Source of the DNA: Sphingobium sp. CCH11-B1
GTDB taxonomy: Bacteria; Pseudomonadota; Alphaproteobacteria; Sphingomonadales; Sphingomonadaceae
DNA: 46,039 nt
Reading direction: 5' to 3'
Assembly (NCBI RefSeq): GCF_001556865.1
Contig: NZ_LSJY01000094.1
Coordinates: 1-46,039, forward strand
The stretch's first letter is position 1. Every line of letters starts with the position of its first letter. Below, piece after piece: positions 25,251 to 33,458 of this stretch. The notes under the pieces were generated by a model. That model saw only the letters and a list, made by a program, of their open reading frames with translations, ran no database searches and was not told where the DNA came from. A program made the translations under genes and the position numbers.

Positions 25251-25981
25251 TGCTCCACCTCCTGCGATTCGGCGGCGTTCACGTCGACCAGCGTGCCCAG
25301 CATCTGGAGATAGGCGACCAGTGCATCCATCTCGGTCAACTTGCCCGGATCTCCGTCGAAGTCGCGCACCTGCGCCTTGGGATAGCGCTTCAAAAGATCG
25401 GTGGTCTCGGCGCTCGGATCGGCCTGCGCAGCAAGGTCGGCATCGGCCTTGGCGACGTCGTCCTTGCTATACGGCACGCCGACGTCGGAAAGCGCCGTCA
25501 GGTGTGCGGCAATGTCGCCCACCTTCAGCTCGCGCTCCGACAGGAACGGATAGGTCGGCATGATCGATTCCGGCACGACGCGCCGTGGGTCTTTCAGATG
25601 CTGGACATGCCATTCGTCCGAATAGCGGCCGCCCACCCGGGCCAGGTCCGGCCCGGTGCGCTTCGACCCCCATTGGAACGGATGGTCGTACATGCTTTCT
25701 GCCGCCAGGCTGTAATGGCCGTAGCGTTCGGTCTCGTCCCGGAACGGGCGGATCATCTGGCTGTGACAGTTGTAGCAGCCTTCGCGGATATAGATGTTGC
25801 GGCCCGCCAGCTCCAGCGGGGTGTAGGGGCGCACCCCTTCAACCTTTTCGATCGTGTTGTCGATCCAGAAGAGGGGAGCGATCTCCACGATGCCGCCGAT
25901 AGCGACGACGATCAGCGCGGCGATGCCCAACAGCGAGACGTTCCGCTCGAGCTTGCCGTGGTCGAAAAATCGGGATGCCAT
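25247..25981 (-). CDS. ccoO: cbb3 oxidase monoheme subunit CcoO
   Basis: 244 residues. One N-terminal transmembrane helix (about 15-38), followed by a periplasmic monoheme cytochrome c domain: heme site CYNCH (about 69-73) in [22 protein letters not shown] sequence, and the axial Met in IMPTYPFL. The motif [37 protein letters not shown] (key part [13 protein letters not shown]) is diagnostic. It receives electrons from CcoP and passes them to CcoN. It starts 11 bp after ccoN. Confidence 0.97.
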   Translation of the reverse strand: MASRFFDHGKLERNVSLLGIAALIVVAIGGIVEIAPLFWIDNTIEKVEGVRPYTPLELAGRNIYIREGCYNCHSQMIRPFRDETERYGHYSLAAESMYDHPFQWGSKRTGPDLARVGGRYSDEWHVQHLKDPRRVVPESIMPTYPFLSERELKVGDIAAHLTALSDVGVPYSKDDVAKADADLAAQADPSAETTDLLKRYPKAQVRDFDGDPGKLTEMDALVAYLQMLGTLVDVNAAESQEVEQ

Positions 25982-25992
25982 GGGGCGTCTCC

Positions 25993-27651
25993 TTATGCGG
26001 GCTGGGCGATCAGCGGCTTGTCGGCCGCCGGGTCATAGGCCGCGTCGTGCATCGGCTTCTCCCTGCGCAGGGGGCTGCCGGCGATGGTGCGGCCGATGTT
26101 CCAGGCCATGATGATCGCGCCGGAAAGGTAGAGCAGGCCGCCGGCCACGCGGATGAGGTACATGGGCAGCATGGCGCTTACGACCTCAGAGAAGGCGTAG
26201 ACCAGATAGCCATCGGACCCGTATTCGCGCCACATCAGCCCCTGCATGATGCCCGCGACCCACATCGACGCGGCGTAGAGGACGATCCCAAGTGTCGCGA
26301 GCCAGAAGTGCCAGTTCACCAGCCGCAGCGAGTAAAGCCGCTCCCGCTTCCACAGGCGCGGGGCAAGATAGTAGAGCGCCGCGAAGGTGATCATGCCGTT
26401 CCAGCCGAGCGCGCCCGAGTGGACGTGGCCGATGGTCCAGTCGGTATAGTGGGAGAGGCTGTTGACCGCCTTTATCGACATCATCGGCCCTTCAAAGGTC
26501 GACATGCCGTAGAAGGCCAACGCCATGACCATCATGCGGATGATCGGGTCAGTGCGGATCTTGTCCCACGCGCCATTCAGCGTCATCAGGCCATTGATCA
26601 TGCCGCCCCAGCTCGGCATCCACAGCATGATCGAAAAGACCATGCCCAGCGTCTGCGCCCAGTCGGGCAGCGCGGTATAGTGCAGGTGGTGCGGGCCCGC
26701 CCAGATGTAGAGGAAGATCAGCGACCAGAAGTGGATGATTGACAGGCGATAGCTGAAGACCGGCCGCTGCGCCTGCTTGGGCACGAAATAATACATCATG
26801 GCGAGGAAGCCGGCGGTGAGGAAGAAGCCGACCGCGTTATGGCCGTACCACCATTGGGTCAGGGCATCCTGCACGCCCGCGAAGGCGCTATAGCTCTTCG
26901 AGCCCAGAAAGCTGACCGGCACCGTCAGGTTGTTGACGATATGCAGCATCGCGATCGTCAGGATGAACGAAAGGTAAAACCAGTTCGCGACATAGATATG
27001 CGGCTCGCTGCGCTTCAGGATCGTGCCACCGAAAACCACGAGGTAGGCCACCCACACAATCGTCAGCCACAGGTCGACATACCATTCGGGCTCGGCATAT
27101 TCGCGGCCCTCGGTAATACCCAGCAAGTAGCCGGTGGCCGCCAGCACGATGAAGAGCTGGTAGCCCCAGAAGACGAAGTTGGCGAGCGCGGGGGAGAACA
27201 GCCGGGCGCGGCAGGTGCGCTGAACCACATAGAAGCTGGTGGCGATCAGCGCATTGCCGCCGAAGGCGAAGATGACCGCCGACGTATGCAGCGGCCGCAG
27301 CCGCCCGAAGCTGGTATATTCCAAGCCCAGGTTCAGCGCGGGGAAGGCGAGTTGCAGGGCGATATAGAGACCGGCAAGGAAACCGGCGAGGCCCCAGAAA
27401 AGGGTGGCGATCACACCGCAGCGGATCACATCGTCATAATAGCGCCCTTGGTCGGCCGGCATCCTGACCAGACCCCTCGCAAATCCCGCATAATCGGCGG
27501 TACGCATCCCATAAATGGCGAGTCCAAGCGCCGCCGCGCTGACGATCCCCATATGAAAGGAAAAGCCGCTGTCGCGCGCCGCCAACATGGCCGCGAAGGC
27601 GACCAGCGCCAGCGCAAACCAGCCGCCTGTCCGCATTACCAATCTGTCCAT
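25993..27651 (-). CDS. ccoN: cbb3 oxidase catalytic subunit CcoN
   Basis: 552 residues from the chosen start [11 protein letters not shown], normal for CcoN, with about 12-14 transmembrane helices. It contains the heme and copper ligands typical of the heme-copper oxidase family: His in [12 protein letters not shown], the CuB site region [14 protein letters not shown], the HH pair in [15 protein letters not shown] and the double His region [14 protein letters not shown]. It reduces O2 with high affinity at low oxygen. The frame is open up to 27723, but the extra 24 residues lack a membrane or family pattern; GGGGACAGG precedes the ATG at 27651. An imperfect FNR/FixK box lies 58 bp upstream. 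Confidence 0.97.
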   Translation of the reverse strand: MDRLVMRTGGWFALALVAFAAMLAARDSGFSFHMGIVSAAALGLAIYGMRTADYAGFARGLVRMPADQGRYYDDVIRCGVIATLFWGLAGFLAGLYIALQLAFPALNLGLEYTSFGRLRPLHTSAVIFAFGGNALIATSFYVVQRTCRARLFSPALANFVFWGYQLFIVLAATGYLLGITEGREYAEPEWYVDLWLTIVWVAYLVVFGGTILKRSEPHIYVANWFYLSFILTIAMLHIVNNLTVPVSFLGSKSYSAFAGVQDALTQWWYGHNAVGFFLTAGFLAMMYYFVPKQAQRPVFSYRLSIIHFWSLIFLYIWAGPHHLHYTALPDWAQTLGMVFSIMLWMPSWGGMINGLMTLNGAWDKIRTDPIIRMMVMALAFYGMSTFEGPMMSIKAVNSLSHYTDWTIGHVHSGALGWNGMITFAALYYLAPRLWKRERLYSLRLVNWHFWLATLGIVLYAASMWVAGIMQGLMWREYGSDGYLVYAFSEVVSAMLPMYLIRVAGGLLYLSGAIIMAWNIGRTIAGSPLRREKPMHDAAYDPAADKPLIAQPA

Positions 27652-27709
27652 GGACCTGTCCCCGCAAAAGGCCTGCGGCGCTCCTTGGGAAAGGTGCCGC
27701 CCTTGTGCC

Positions 27710-27723
27710 CTGACCTCTGTCAA
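27710..27723 (-). promoter_or_regulatory. FNR/FixK-type box before ccoN
   Basis: On the minus strand it reads TTGACAGAGGTCAG, one mismatch from the FixK2-type pattern TTG[AC]-N6-[TG]CAA. Its centre is about 65 bp before the ccoN start, which leaves room for a promoter at the usual -41.5 spacing with a leader of about 24 bases. The likely binder is the FnrL protein coded next to it. Confidence 0.55.
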
Positions 27724-27849
27724 AAGCGGTGCGACGGGTCTTTACGGGAAAATGCGTAGGCCGTTTGTCTAGGAGAAATGATGCGAGTTCGGCAATAAAT
27801 CGCTCGAACCGCCTTTGGCATGACGGTGCGGAAATATCCCTCTACGGCT

Positions 27850-28593
27850 TCACGCAGCTTCCGCCATCGCCTGCAGTGCCGGCTTGTTCAGCAGCCGCAC
27901 GCCGCGGCGCCCGATCAGGTCGATAACAGCTTCGCGCTTCAATTCGGTCATCTGGCGCGACACCGTCTCAATGGTGATGCCCAACACATCGGCGATCTGC
28001 TGGCGCGAAAGGGGTAGCGCGATCACGTCGTCCCCATCCGCGCGTAGCCGCCTTCCCATGTCGAGCAGGAACGTGGCGACCTTCTCCCGCGCGGTCTTCC
28101 GTGCCAACAGCAGCATCCAGGCGCGGGTGCGGTCAAGGTCATCCAGCGTGCGCTGCAACAGGCGGTGCTGCAATTCCCCGTGCCGCATGGCGAAACCATC
28201 GAAGCTGCCGCGCGGAAACAGGCACAGTCGCGCGTCGGTCAGCGCCGTCACGCTATGGGGCGTCCTCACGCCAAAAGGGCGGCCGATGAAGTCAGAGGCA
28301 TAGACCACGCCGACAATCTGCTCGCGCCCGTCGCCTGTGGACGTGGCCAGCTTCAGGGTGCCTTCGATCACATTGGCGACGATCATGCTATCGTCCCCCT
28401 CCCACATCACCGTCTGCCCGGCCCGCAACGTGACCCGCCGTCCAAGGAGGCTCAGCGCGTCGCGATCGCTATCCTTGAGATCCGCACAGATGGCCTGGTC
28501 GCGCACGACGCAGGCTGCGCAGGACCGGCTGCCGCAGGACCGTGCCGGGGTCTGGAAGGCGGCATTTTGCGCCACGTCAAATCGCATATCCAT
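27850..28593 (-). CDS. fnrL: FNR/CRP-family oxygen-responsive regulator FnrL
   Basis: 247 residues. N-terminal cysteines CGSRSCAACVVRDQAIC (about 20-36) match the spacing used to bind the oxygen-labile 4Fe-4S cluster in FNR, with a further Cys in the effector domain (LCLFPRG). Cyclic-nucleotide-like effector domain about 45-155, long dimer helix, and a CRP-type helix-turn-helix about 195-215 (LSRQQIADVLGITIETVSRQ) with the E-SR recognition pattern of FNR. Under low oxygen it would dimerise and activate ccoN and hemN. It is probably controlled by FixJ, coded just upstream, and a box inside its own first codons suggests autoregulation. It is transcribed in the same direction as ccoN, with a 198-bp gap. 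Confidence 0.94.
   Translation of the reverse strand: MDMRFDVAQNAAFQTPARSCGSRSCAACVVRDQAICADLKDSDRDALSLLGRRVTLRAGQTVMWEGDDSMIVANVIEGTLKLATSTGDGREQIVGVVYASDFIGRPFGVRTPHSVTALTDARLCLFPRGSFDGFAMRHGELQHRLLQRTLDDLDRTRAWMLLLARKTAREKVATFLLDMGRRLRADGDDVIALPLSRQQIADVLGITIETVSRQMTELKREAVIDLIGRRGVRLLNKPALQAMAEAA
28567..28580. promoter_or_regulatory. FNR/FixK-type box inside the fnrL start region
   Basis: The site reads TTGACGTGGCGCAA on the minus strand, a full match to TTG[AC]-N6-[TG]CAA, and differs by one base from the box before hemN (TTGACATGGCGCAA). It spans codons 5-9 of fnrL. Binding here would block early transcription, so negative autoregulation is possible; it could also be a chance coding match. 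Confidence 0.35.
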
Positions 28594-28733
28594 GTCCGCT
28601 GGATGACGAGAGCGCAGGCCGCAACCTATCCGTAAATGTCCCTAGCGGCGAATGGCGTCAGGCAGATGGAACCCGGAATGGCGGGCCTGATTGTGTTCCC
28701 ATCTGTGGTGGTGGTTCGCCCGCATCCCATGCC

Positions 28734-29339
28734 TCACCCTGCATGAAAGGCGATACGCAACGCCTCGGCTAGACTCTTCACTTCTAGCTTCTGCATCAGG
28801 TTGGCGCGGTGGATTTCCACCGTGCGTGGGCTGATCCCGAGGTCGTAGGCGATGGTCTTGTTGGGCAGCCCCTGCACCAGCCCGTCCAGCACGTCACGCT
28901 CCCGATCTGTCAGTATGTTGAGCCGCGCGCGGGCCTCTTCCGCGCGCGCCATGGCACCGCGCTCGGCCAGGGACAGCGTCTTGGCGGCCTCTATACAGGC
29001 CAGCAGCGCCGCCTTCTCGAACGGCTTTTCGATAAAGTCGCTGGCGCCCGCCTTCATCGCTGCGACCGCCATGTCGACATCGCCATGGCCCGTCATGATG
29101 ACGACCGGCAGGGTGATGCCCCGCGCGCGCAACTCCCGCTGCACCTCCAGCCCGTCCATGTCAGGCATGCGCACGTCCAGCAGCACGCAACCGGGCGGCA
29201 GCGCGCCGGCCTCCTTCAGGAATTCCAGCCCGCCTGTGAACAGGCGCACCATATGGCCGCTGGTCCTGAGCATGAAGGACAGCGAGCGCCGGATGGCCTC
29301 GTCATCGTCCACGACATAGATGGTGTAGGGTTCGCTCAT
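28734..29339 (-). CDS. fixJ: Response regulator FixJ
   Basis: 201 residues. Receiver domain about 4-120 with DDD at 11-13, phospho-acceptor Asp55 (CVLLDVRMPDMDGLEV), Thr in VVIMTGHGDVDMAV and Lys in IEKPF. LuxR-type helix-turn-helix about 138-195 (LTDRERDVLDGLVQGLPNK; SPRTVEIHRANLMQK). FixJ is phosphorylated by FixL at low oxygen and activates fixK/fnr-type genes. It starts 15 bp after fixL and lies directly before fnrL, its expected target, with 140 bp between them. Confidence 0.95.
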   Translation of the reverse strand: MSEPYTIYVVDDDEAIRRSLSFMLRTSGHMVRLFTGGLEFLKEAGALPPGCVLLDVRMPDMDGLEVQRELRARGITLPVVIMTGHGDVDMAVAAMKAGASDFIEKPFEKAALLACIEAAKTLSLAERGAMARAEEARARLNILTDRERDVLDGLVQGLPNKTIAYDLGISPRTVEIHRANLMQKLEVKSLAEALRIAFHAG

Positions 29340-29354
29340 GCCGGTCTTCCGTTG

Positions 29355-30500
29355 CTAGTCCACCGCGTCCAGGGTGAAGTGGAAAGCGGTGCCGCCCCAT
29401 GGCGAGGGCGTGGCCCAGATGCGACCGCCATGTCCTTCCACGATGGTCTGGCTGATCGAAAGGCCAAGGCCCATCCCCTGCGCCTTGGTGGTGACGAAGG
29501 GCGTGAAGAGCGTGCGCGACATTTCGGGGTCCAGCCCCGGCCCGCTGTCGGCGACCACCACCTCCACGCGGCCGCGCTCGGCCAGGCTGGCGGTCAGACG
29601 CAGGATACGCGCCGGGCATGCCTGCATCGCCTCCACTGCATTCTTGACCAGGTTGATGATCACCTGCTGCAACTGCACCCGGTTGACCAGCACCTTGTCC
29701 ACCGGTTGATCGACGCTGATGTCGATATCGATCCCCCGGCTGTCCGCGCCGATGAACGCCAGCGCGACGCCCTCGGCCAGCACGCCGCGCAGCGGCTCGG
29801 GCTGGCGCATCGTTTCCCCCTGGCGGATGAATTCGCGGAGCGACCGGATGATCTCGCCCGCGCGCAGCGCCTGGTTCGCGCTTTCATCCATCGCCTCGCG
29901 CAGCATATCACGGTCGACCGGCCCTTCCGCATCCAGCAGGTCGCGCCCGGCCTCCATATAATTGGCGATCGCCGTCAGCGGCTGGTTCAACTCGTGCGCC
30001 AGAGCGGAGGCCAGCGTGCCCATCGCCGTCACGCGGCTGGCATGGGCCAACTCCGCCTGCAGGTCTGCCACCCGCCGCTCTGCCTGCTGCCGTTCAGTAA
30101 GGTCGCGGATAAAGCCGGTAAACAGCCGCCGCGTCCCGTCCTGCACTTCGCCGACCGACAGCTCGATGGGAAAGGTTGAGCCGTCCCGCCGCCGGGCGCT
30201 GGTCAGCCGGCCGATGCCGATGATCCGCTTTTCGCCCGTCGAAAGATAATGACCGATATAGGCATCGTGCCGTTCGCGATCCGGGGATGGCATCAGCATC
30301 GAGATATTCTCGCCCAGCACGTCGCTTTCGGCATATTGGAACATGCGCTGCGCGGCCGCGCCGAAGGACACGATGTGCCCGGCCATGTCGATCACGATCA
30401 GGGCATCCGGCACGGTGGCCAGGATCGATCCCAGCAGGGCTTGTTCCAGGCTGTTCGCGCGCGCGCTCAGCCCCTCCGTCTCGTCGTCCGCCACCGCCAT
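29355..30500 (-). CDS. fixL: Oxygen-sensing histidine kinase FixL
   Basis: 381 residues, no transmembrane segments. One PAS domain (about 20-140) carries the FixL heme signature: His78 in [14 protein letters not shown] and Arg98 in IIGIGR, spaced 20 residues apart like the heme ligand and the oxygen-contacting Arg of Bradyrhizobium FixL. So this is very likely a true heme oxygen sensor and not just a PAS kinase. HisKA with His169 ([13 protein letters not shown]) and HATPase_c ([24 protein letters not shown]) follow. It is shorter than many FixL proteins because it lacks a second PAS or membrane part. It follows uspA by 20 bp and precedes fixJ by 15 bp, so the three may be one transcript. Confidence 0.94.
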   Translation of the reverse strand: MAVADDETEGLSARANSLEQALLGSILATVPDALIVIDMAGHIVSFGAAAQRMFQYAESDVLGENISMLMPSPDRERHDAYIGHYLSTGEKRIIGIGRLTSARRRDGSTFPIELSVGEVQDGTRRLFTGFIRDLTERQQAERRVADLQAELAHASRVTAMGTLASALAHELNQPLTAIANYMEAGRDLLDAEGPVDRDMLREAMDESANQALRAGEIIRSLREFIRQGETMRQPEPLRGVLAEGVALAFIGADSRGIDIDISVDQPVDKVLVNRVQLQQVIINLVKNAVEAMQACPARILRLTASLAERGRVEVVVADSGPGLDPEMSRTLFTPFVTTKAQGMGLGLSISQTIVEGHGGRIWATPSPWGGTAFHFTLDAVD

Positions 30501-30520
30501 GCCGTGACCATGCCGCTCTT

Positions 30521-31336
30521 TCAGTGCGCCAGCAAGAGCGGGATCGGCGTGTCACGCAGCAGGCGATGAGTTACGCCACCAAACACCGTCTCGCGAAGCC
30601 GGCCATGGCCGTAGGCGCCCATAACTGCCCAGTCGATGGCAAGCGTCTCAATGGCGTGCATCAGCACGTCATCGACGGACTCTTCCCGCCGCGGGCAGCT
30701 TCGCAACTCGGCCTCGATGCCATGGCGGGACAGATATTCCGGCGCATCGATGGCGGGGAAAACTTGCTTCTCGGTTTCTTCGACAGTCACGACCAGTACA
30801 GCATCCGCCAGCTTCAACAGCGGCATAGCGGCGCGCAGGGCAGCAGCCGCTTCCTGCGACCCGTCCCATGCGACCATCGCGCGTCCGGTGACCGGGAAGC
30901 GCGCGGCTGCCTGCGGCACGCCCAGCACCGGCAAGCGACCACCCAGAGCAAGGTCGGGCACGATCGCAAGCGGGTCGCGCAGGCTGCGGCGCGCCCCTTG
31001 CGGCAGGGTCGCGACGATCAGGTCCGACAGCCGCGCGGCGGAAAGGATGCCGCTCACGGCCTCGCCCTCGCACTGCAACCAGTCCCACTGTACGCCCTCG
31101 CGCGCCATCCGCGTTTCGACTTCGGCCTGCGCCTTGCGGTCAATATCCCGCAGCTCCGCCATGATGGTCGGAGCGAAGCCCGCGCCGCCATAGAGATCGG
31201 CCGCTACGAGATCGGGCAGCATCGTCACCTGGACGCAGCGGATGTGCGCACCGGTCGCCCGTGCGATGTCGAAGGCAGCCTGCAACCGGCCTTCCTGACC
31301 CAGATCGTCATGGATATGAAGCAGTACGGATTTCAT
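30521..31336 (-). CDS. Universal stress protein UspA family
   Basis: 271 residues made of two Usp domains in tandem (about 1-140 and 150-271). The second keeps the ATP-binding-like pattern [23 protein letters not shown] (key residues G-x2-G-x9-G-V/T). Usp proteins help cells survive stress and non-growth; in rhizobia and sphingomonads they are often found in the oxygen-limitation regulon. Here the gene is 20 bp before fixL in the same direction, so it is probably cotranscribed with the oxygen sensor. The frame runs to 31507, but [11 protein letters not shown] at 31336 is the natural family start. Confidence 0.9.
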   Translation of the reverse strand: MKSVLLHIHDDLGQEGRLQAAFDIARATGAHIRCVQVTMLPDLVAADLYGGAGFAPTIMAELRDIDRKAQAEVETRMAREGVQWDWLQCEGEAVSGILSAARLSDLIVATLPQGARRSLRDPLAIVPDLALGGRLPVLGVPQAAARFPVTGRAMVAWDGSQEAAAALRAAMPLLKLADAVLVVTVEETEKQVFPAIDAPEYLSRHGIEAELRSCPRREESVDDVLMHAIETLAIDWAVMGAYGHGRLRETVFGGVTHRLLRDTPIPLLLAH

Positions 31337-31454
31337 GGCTCCGGCCTTTCCGAGCGGATGCTTCCAATGTCTTCTGATTAGGAGCCAGCCAGGCATCGCA
31401 CCATCAGGGATAGTCCTTATTTCCTCAGGTGCCGGCAGATCCGAAAAAGAGGCA

Positions 31455-31817
31455 ATGACATGGACGACGATACGCCTGGAACTGGCCCGCTCGAAGGGCT
31501 TCCCCAATGGCTCGGCGGCACGCAGCTACGTGCTGCGCCTGCCGTTGCGGAGCGACGGGTTGGTCAACGAACAGGAATATCGAACCCATCCCGAACTGGC
31601 GACCGCCCGCCGTTTCTGGCCGAACGAGCCGGATCGGAGCGGCCACCTGCTCCGCACGCCTGATGGGTGGGTGCTGTCCTACGCTCCGGGGGAAGAGGAT
31701 GACGAACGGATATTTCGGCTGGATGCCCACGCCATCCGTCCGGGCAGCTACCTGACGCTGACGGAGCCGGACGGCGACCAGCTGCCCTTCCTGGTCAAGG
31801 GCCTCGCGCCCGCCTGA
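31455..31817 (+). CDS. Conserved-looking small protein of unknown function
   Basis: 120 residues, soluble, no signal peptide: begins MTWTTIRLELARSKGFPNGS and has a regular pattern of short strands (YVLRLPLRSDGLVN, GWVLSYAPGEEDDERIFRLD, YLTLTEPDGDQLPFLVKGL). I do not recognise a named family. Codon use is normal for the region, it begins divergently from uspA and lies 10 bp before the acetyltransferase gene, so the two are probably one unit. Its location beside fixL suggests a link to low-oxygen or stress physiology, which is inference. The start at 31455 has only a weak AGAGG-like site; the open frame begins at 31335. Confidence 0.65.
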   Translation: MTWTTIRLELARSKGFPNGSAARSYVLRLPLRSDGLVNEQEYRTHPELATARRFWPNEPDRSGHLLRTPDGWVLSYAPGEEDDERIFRLDAHAIRPGSYLTLTEPDGDQLPFLVKGLAPA

Positions 31818-31827
31818 ACGAAAGGAC

Positions 31828-32331
31828 ATGGCTATGATCCAACTCGAAACCCGCGCCGGCTTCAGCTTCGCCGTGCGCCCTGCTACGCCTACCGATGCCG
31901 AGGCGGTGATCGCCTTCTTCGAACGGGTTTCGGACGAGGACAGGCGCTTTCGCTTCCTGTCCTCCATCCGGCATCTGACGGCGGCGCAGGCGAAGGACAT
32001 CACCGATTTCGACTATCACCGGCGCGAGACGTTCCTAGCCTTCCTGCCCGGCACGGACGAGATCATCGCGGCTGCCACGCTAGCAGCCGACCAGACCGGC
32101 GAGACCGCCGAGGTCGCGATATCCATCGACGCAGACTATAAAGGGCGCGGCATCGGCTGGACGCTGCTCGACCATGTAGCGGCCGAGGCCCGGCACTGGG
32201 GCATCCGCCGGCTCCGGTCGATCGAGAGTCGGGAAAACCACGCCGCGATCTCGCTGGAGCGGGAAACGGGCTTTTCCGCGCGCGTCGTCGAGGGCGATGC
32301 GACGCTGGTCATGCTGGAGCGTTGCTTCTGA
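31828..32331 (+). CDS. GNAT-family N-acetyltransferase
   Basis: 167 residues with the GNAT fold: an N-terminal VRPATPTDAEAVIAFFERVSDEDRRFRF, strand AEVAISIDADYKGRGIGWTLLDHV containing the acetyl-CoA loop (KGRGIG near residue 110), and a C-terminal IESRENHAAISLERETGF. The N-terminal part resembles the GNAT domain found fused to CoA-binding domains in protein acetyltransferases (Pat type), here as a free domain. The substrate is not deducible. It follows the small unknown gene by 10 bp. An acetyltransferase of this kind could adjust acetyl-CoA synthetase activity, which is coded in the window, but this is speculation. Confidence 0.88.
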   Translation: MAMIQLETRAGFSFAVRPATPTDAEAVIAFFERVSDEDRRFRFLSSIRHLTAAQAKDITDFDYHRRETFLAFLPGTDEIIAAATLAADQTGETAEVAISIDADYKGRGIGWTLLDHVAAEARHWGIRRLRSIESRENHAAISLERETGFSARVVEGDATLVMLERCF

Positions 32332-32629
32332 GGGGAAGTGCGGATCGCAACCCGCGCTACCGCACGATATCCATACAAAGCCGCAAGGTGGACCTGAAGA
32401 TCAGATCGTTATTGCCTGCGTACTGTGTGCCAAGTGCACGGTGCTCTCGTCCAGTCGGGGATTGAGGAAAGGAAGCTCACCCCCGGGTGCATATTGGCGC
32501 TAATCCGGCACTGGAGGTCGTAATCCTCAATGCCGAAGATCGCGAGGCATATGCCAAGATATTGGCCGGACAACGCGGACGGGCCTGTCCGATCCATCAG
32601 CGGGGGGCCTGAAACATGGGTCGAACGAT
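32332..32629 (+). other. Gene-free stretch with a coding-like remnant
   Basis: No complete gene was found between the acetyltransferase and the ompW terminator. From about 32466 to 32612 the plus strand has a 48-codon open frame without a start (contains GANPALEVVILNAEDREAYAKI, shown in part) that looks protein-like but matches nothing I know. It may be the decayed end of a gene. Confidence 0.25.
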
Positions 32630-32660
32630 GCAGGGTGCCGTCTTAAAAACGGCACCCTGC
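32630..32660. terminator. Stem-loop terminator after ompW
   Basis: A perfect 12-bp inverted repeat (GCAGGGTGCCGT and its complement) with a 7-base loop, 5 bp after the ompW stop on the minus strand. It lacks a long T run but is strong and well placed; it could also stop transcripts coming from the acetyltransferase side. Confidence 0.7.
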
Positions 32661-32665
32661 TTGCG

Positions 32666-33328
32666 TCAGAAGCGCATGCCGAGCCCTACCCCGAAGACCA
32701 GCGGGTCCAGGTCCACATGGACGTTCTGCACACCCGCCGCAGTGGTGCTGAGCCGCGCATTGGTGTCGATGTCGATATATTTGATGTCCAGGTTCAGGAA
32801 GACCTTGTCGGTGAGATCGATGTCCACGCCCGCCTGCGCCGCCCAGCCGAAGCTGTCGGACATGTGCACTTTGGTCTTGCCGACCGCGCCTTCCAGAGCC
32901 GTGGAGGGGTCCTCATTGTAAAACAGCGTGTAGTTGATACCGGCGCCGACATAGGGACGGACCTTGCCTTCCGGCACGAAATGATATTGCGCGGTCAGCG
33001 TCGGCGGCAGCACCCAGGTGGAAGCGAGCTTGCCAATGCCGCCGGTCGTGCCAGTTCGACCGCTGGCGCTGTGTTTGGTGGTGGCGGCGATCAGCTCGAA
33101 ACCGATATGGTCGCTTGCCATATAGGTAAAGTCGATCTCCGGCGTGATCGCGTTGTCGATGCCGACTTTCTCGCCCGGGAAGCCGGGCAGTATGCTGCCG
33201 CTCTTCTCATTGGGCGCGACCATGATGCCGCGCAGGCGGATCAGCACATCGCCCTGCTTCGCCTGCGCTGGCGTGGCGAGCGCGCCGGCAATGGCGGCGG
33301 CGGCCAGCAATAGGACTGTCCTGTTCAT
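32666..33328 (-). CDS. ompW: OmpW-family outer-membrane protein
   Basis: 220 residues. Signal peptide about 1-22 (PAQA-K), then an eight-stranded barrel of the OmpW type: VLIRLRGIMVAPNE, ITPEIDFTYMASDHIGFELIA, LPPTLTAQYHFVPEGKVRPYVGAGINYTLFY (key part QYHF...YVGAG), and the closing strand LDPLVFGVGLGMRF with terminal Phe. OmpW forms a small hydrophobic channel and is often induced at low oxygen. It is divergent from hemN, and two FNR/FixK-type boxes lie between them. Ribosome site AAGGAGA precedes the ATG; the open frame starts further upstream at 33460 without function. Confidence 0.93.
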   Translation of the reverse strand: MNRTVLLLAAAAIAGALATPAQAKQGDVLIRLRGIMVAPNEKSGSILPGFPGEKVGIDNAITPEIDFTYMASDHIGFELIAATTKHSASGRTGTTGGIGKLASTWVLPPTLTAQYHFVPEGKVRPYVGAGINYTLFYNEDPSTALEGAVGKTKVHMSDSFGWAAQAGVDIDLTDKVFLNLDIKYIDIDTNARLSTTAAGVQNVHVDLDPLVFGVGLGMRF

Positions 33329-33388
33329 AGGGGTCTCCTTCCCTTCTGGTTGGTGACTGCCCTTTGCGCTCCATCGGCCGATGGGACA

Positions 33389-33402
33389 TTGATCCGGCGC
33401 AA
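33389..33402. promoter_or_regulatory. FNR/FixK-type box 1 between ompW and hemN
   Basis: Reads TTGATCCGGCGCAA, a full match to TTG[AC]-N6-[TG]CAA. Its centre (33395.5) would place a -41.5 type start for ompW near 33354, giving a 26-base leader with the ribosome site. So it may serve ompW, or help box 2 for hemN. Confidence 0.6.
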
Positions 33403-33410
33403 TGCGCCAT

Positions 33411-33424
33411 TTGACATGGCGCAA
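33411..33424. promoter_or_regulatory. FNR/FixK-type box 2 before hemN
   Basis: Reads TTGACATGGCGCAA, a full match to the same pattern, 22 bp (two helical turns) from box 1. Its centre lies exactly 41.5 bp before the A of the chosen hemN ATG, the classic activation distance measured to a transcription start. Confidence 0.6.
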
Positions 33425-33458
33425 TGTGCGGAGGCCGTGCCTGTGCGATCTCGCCCGC

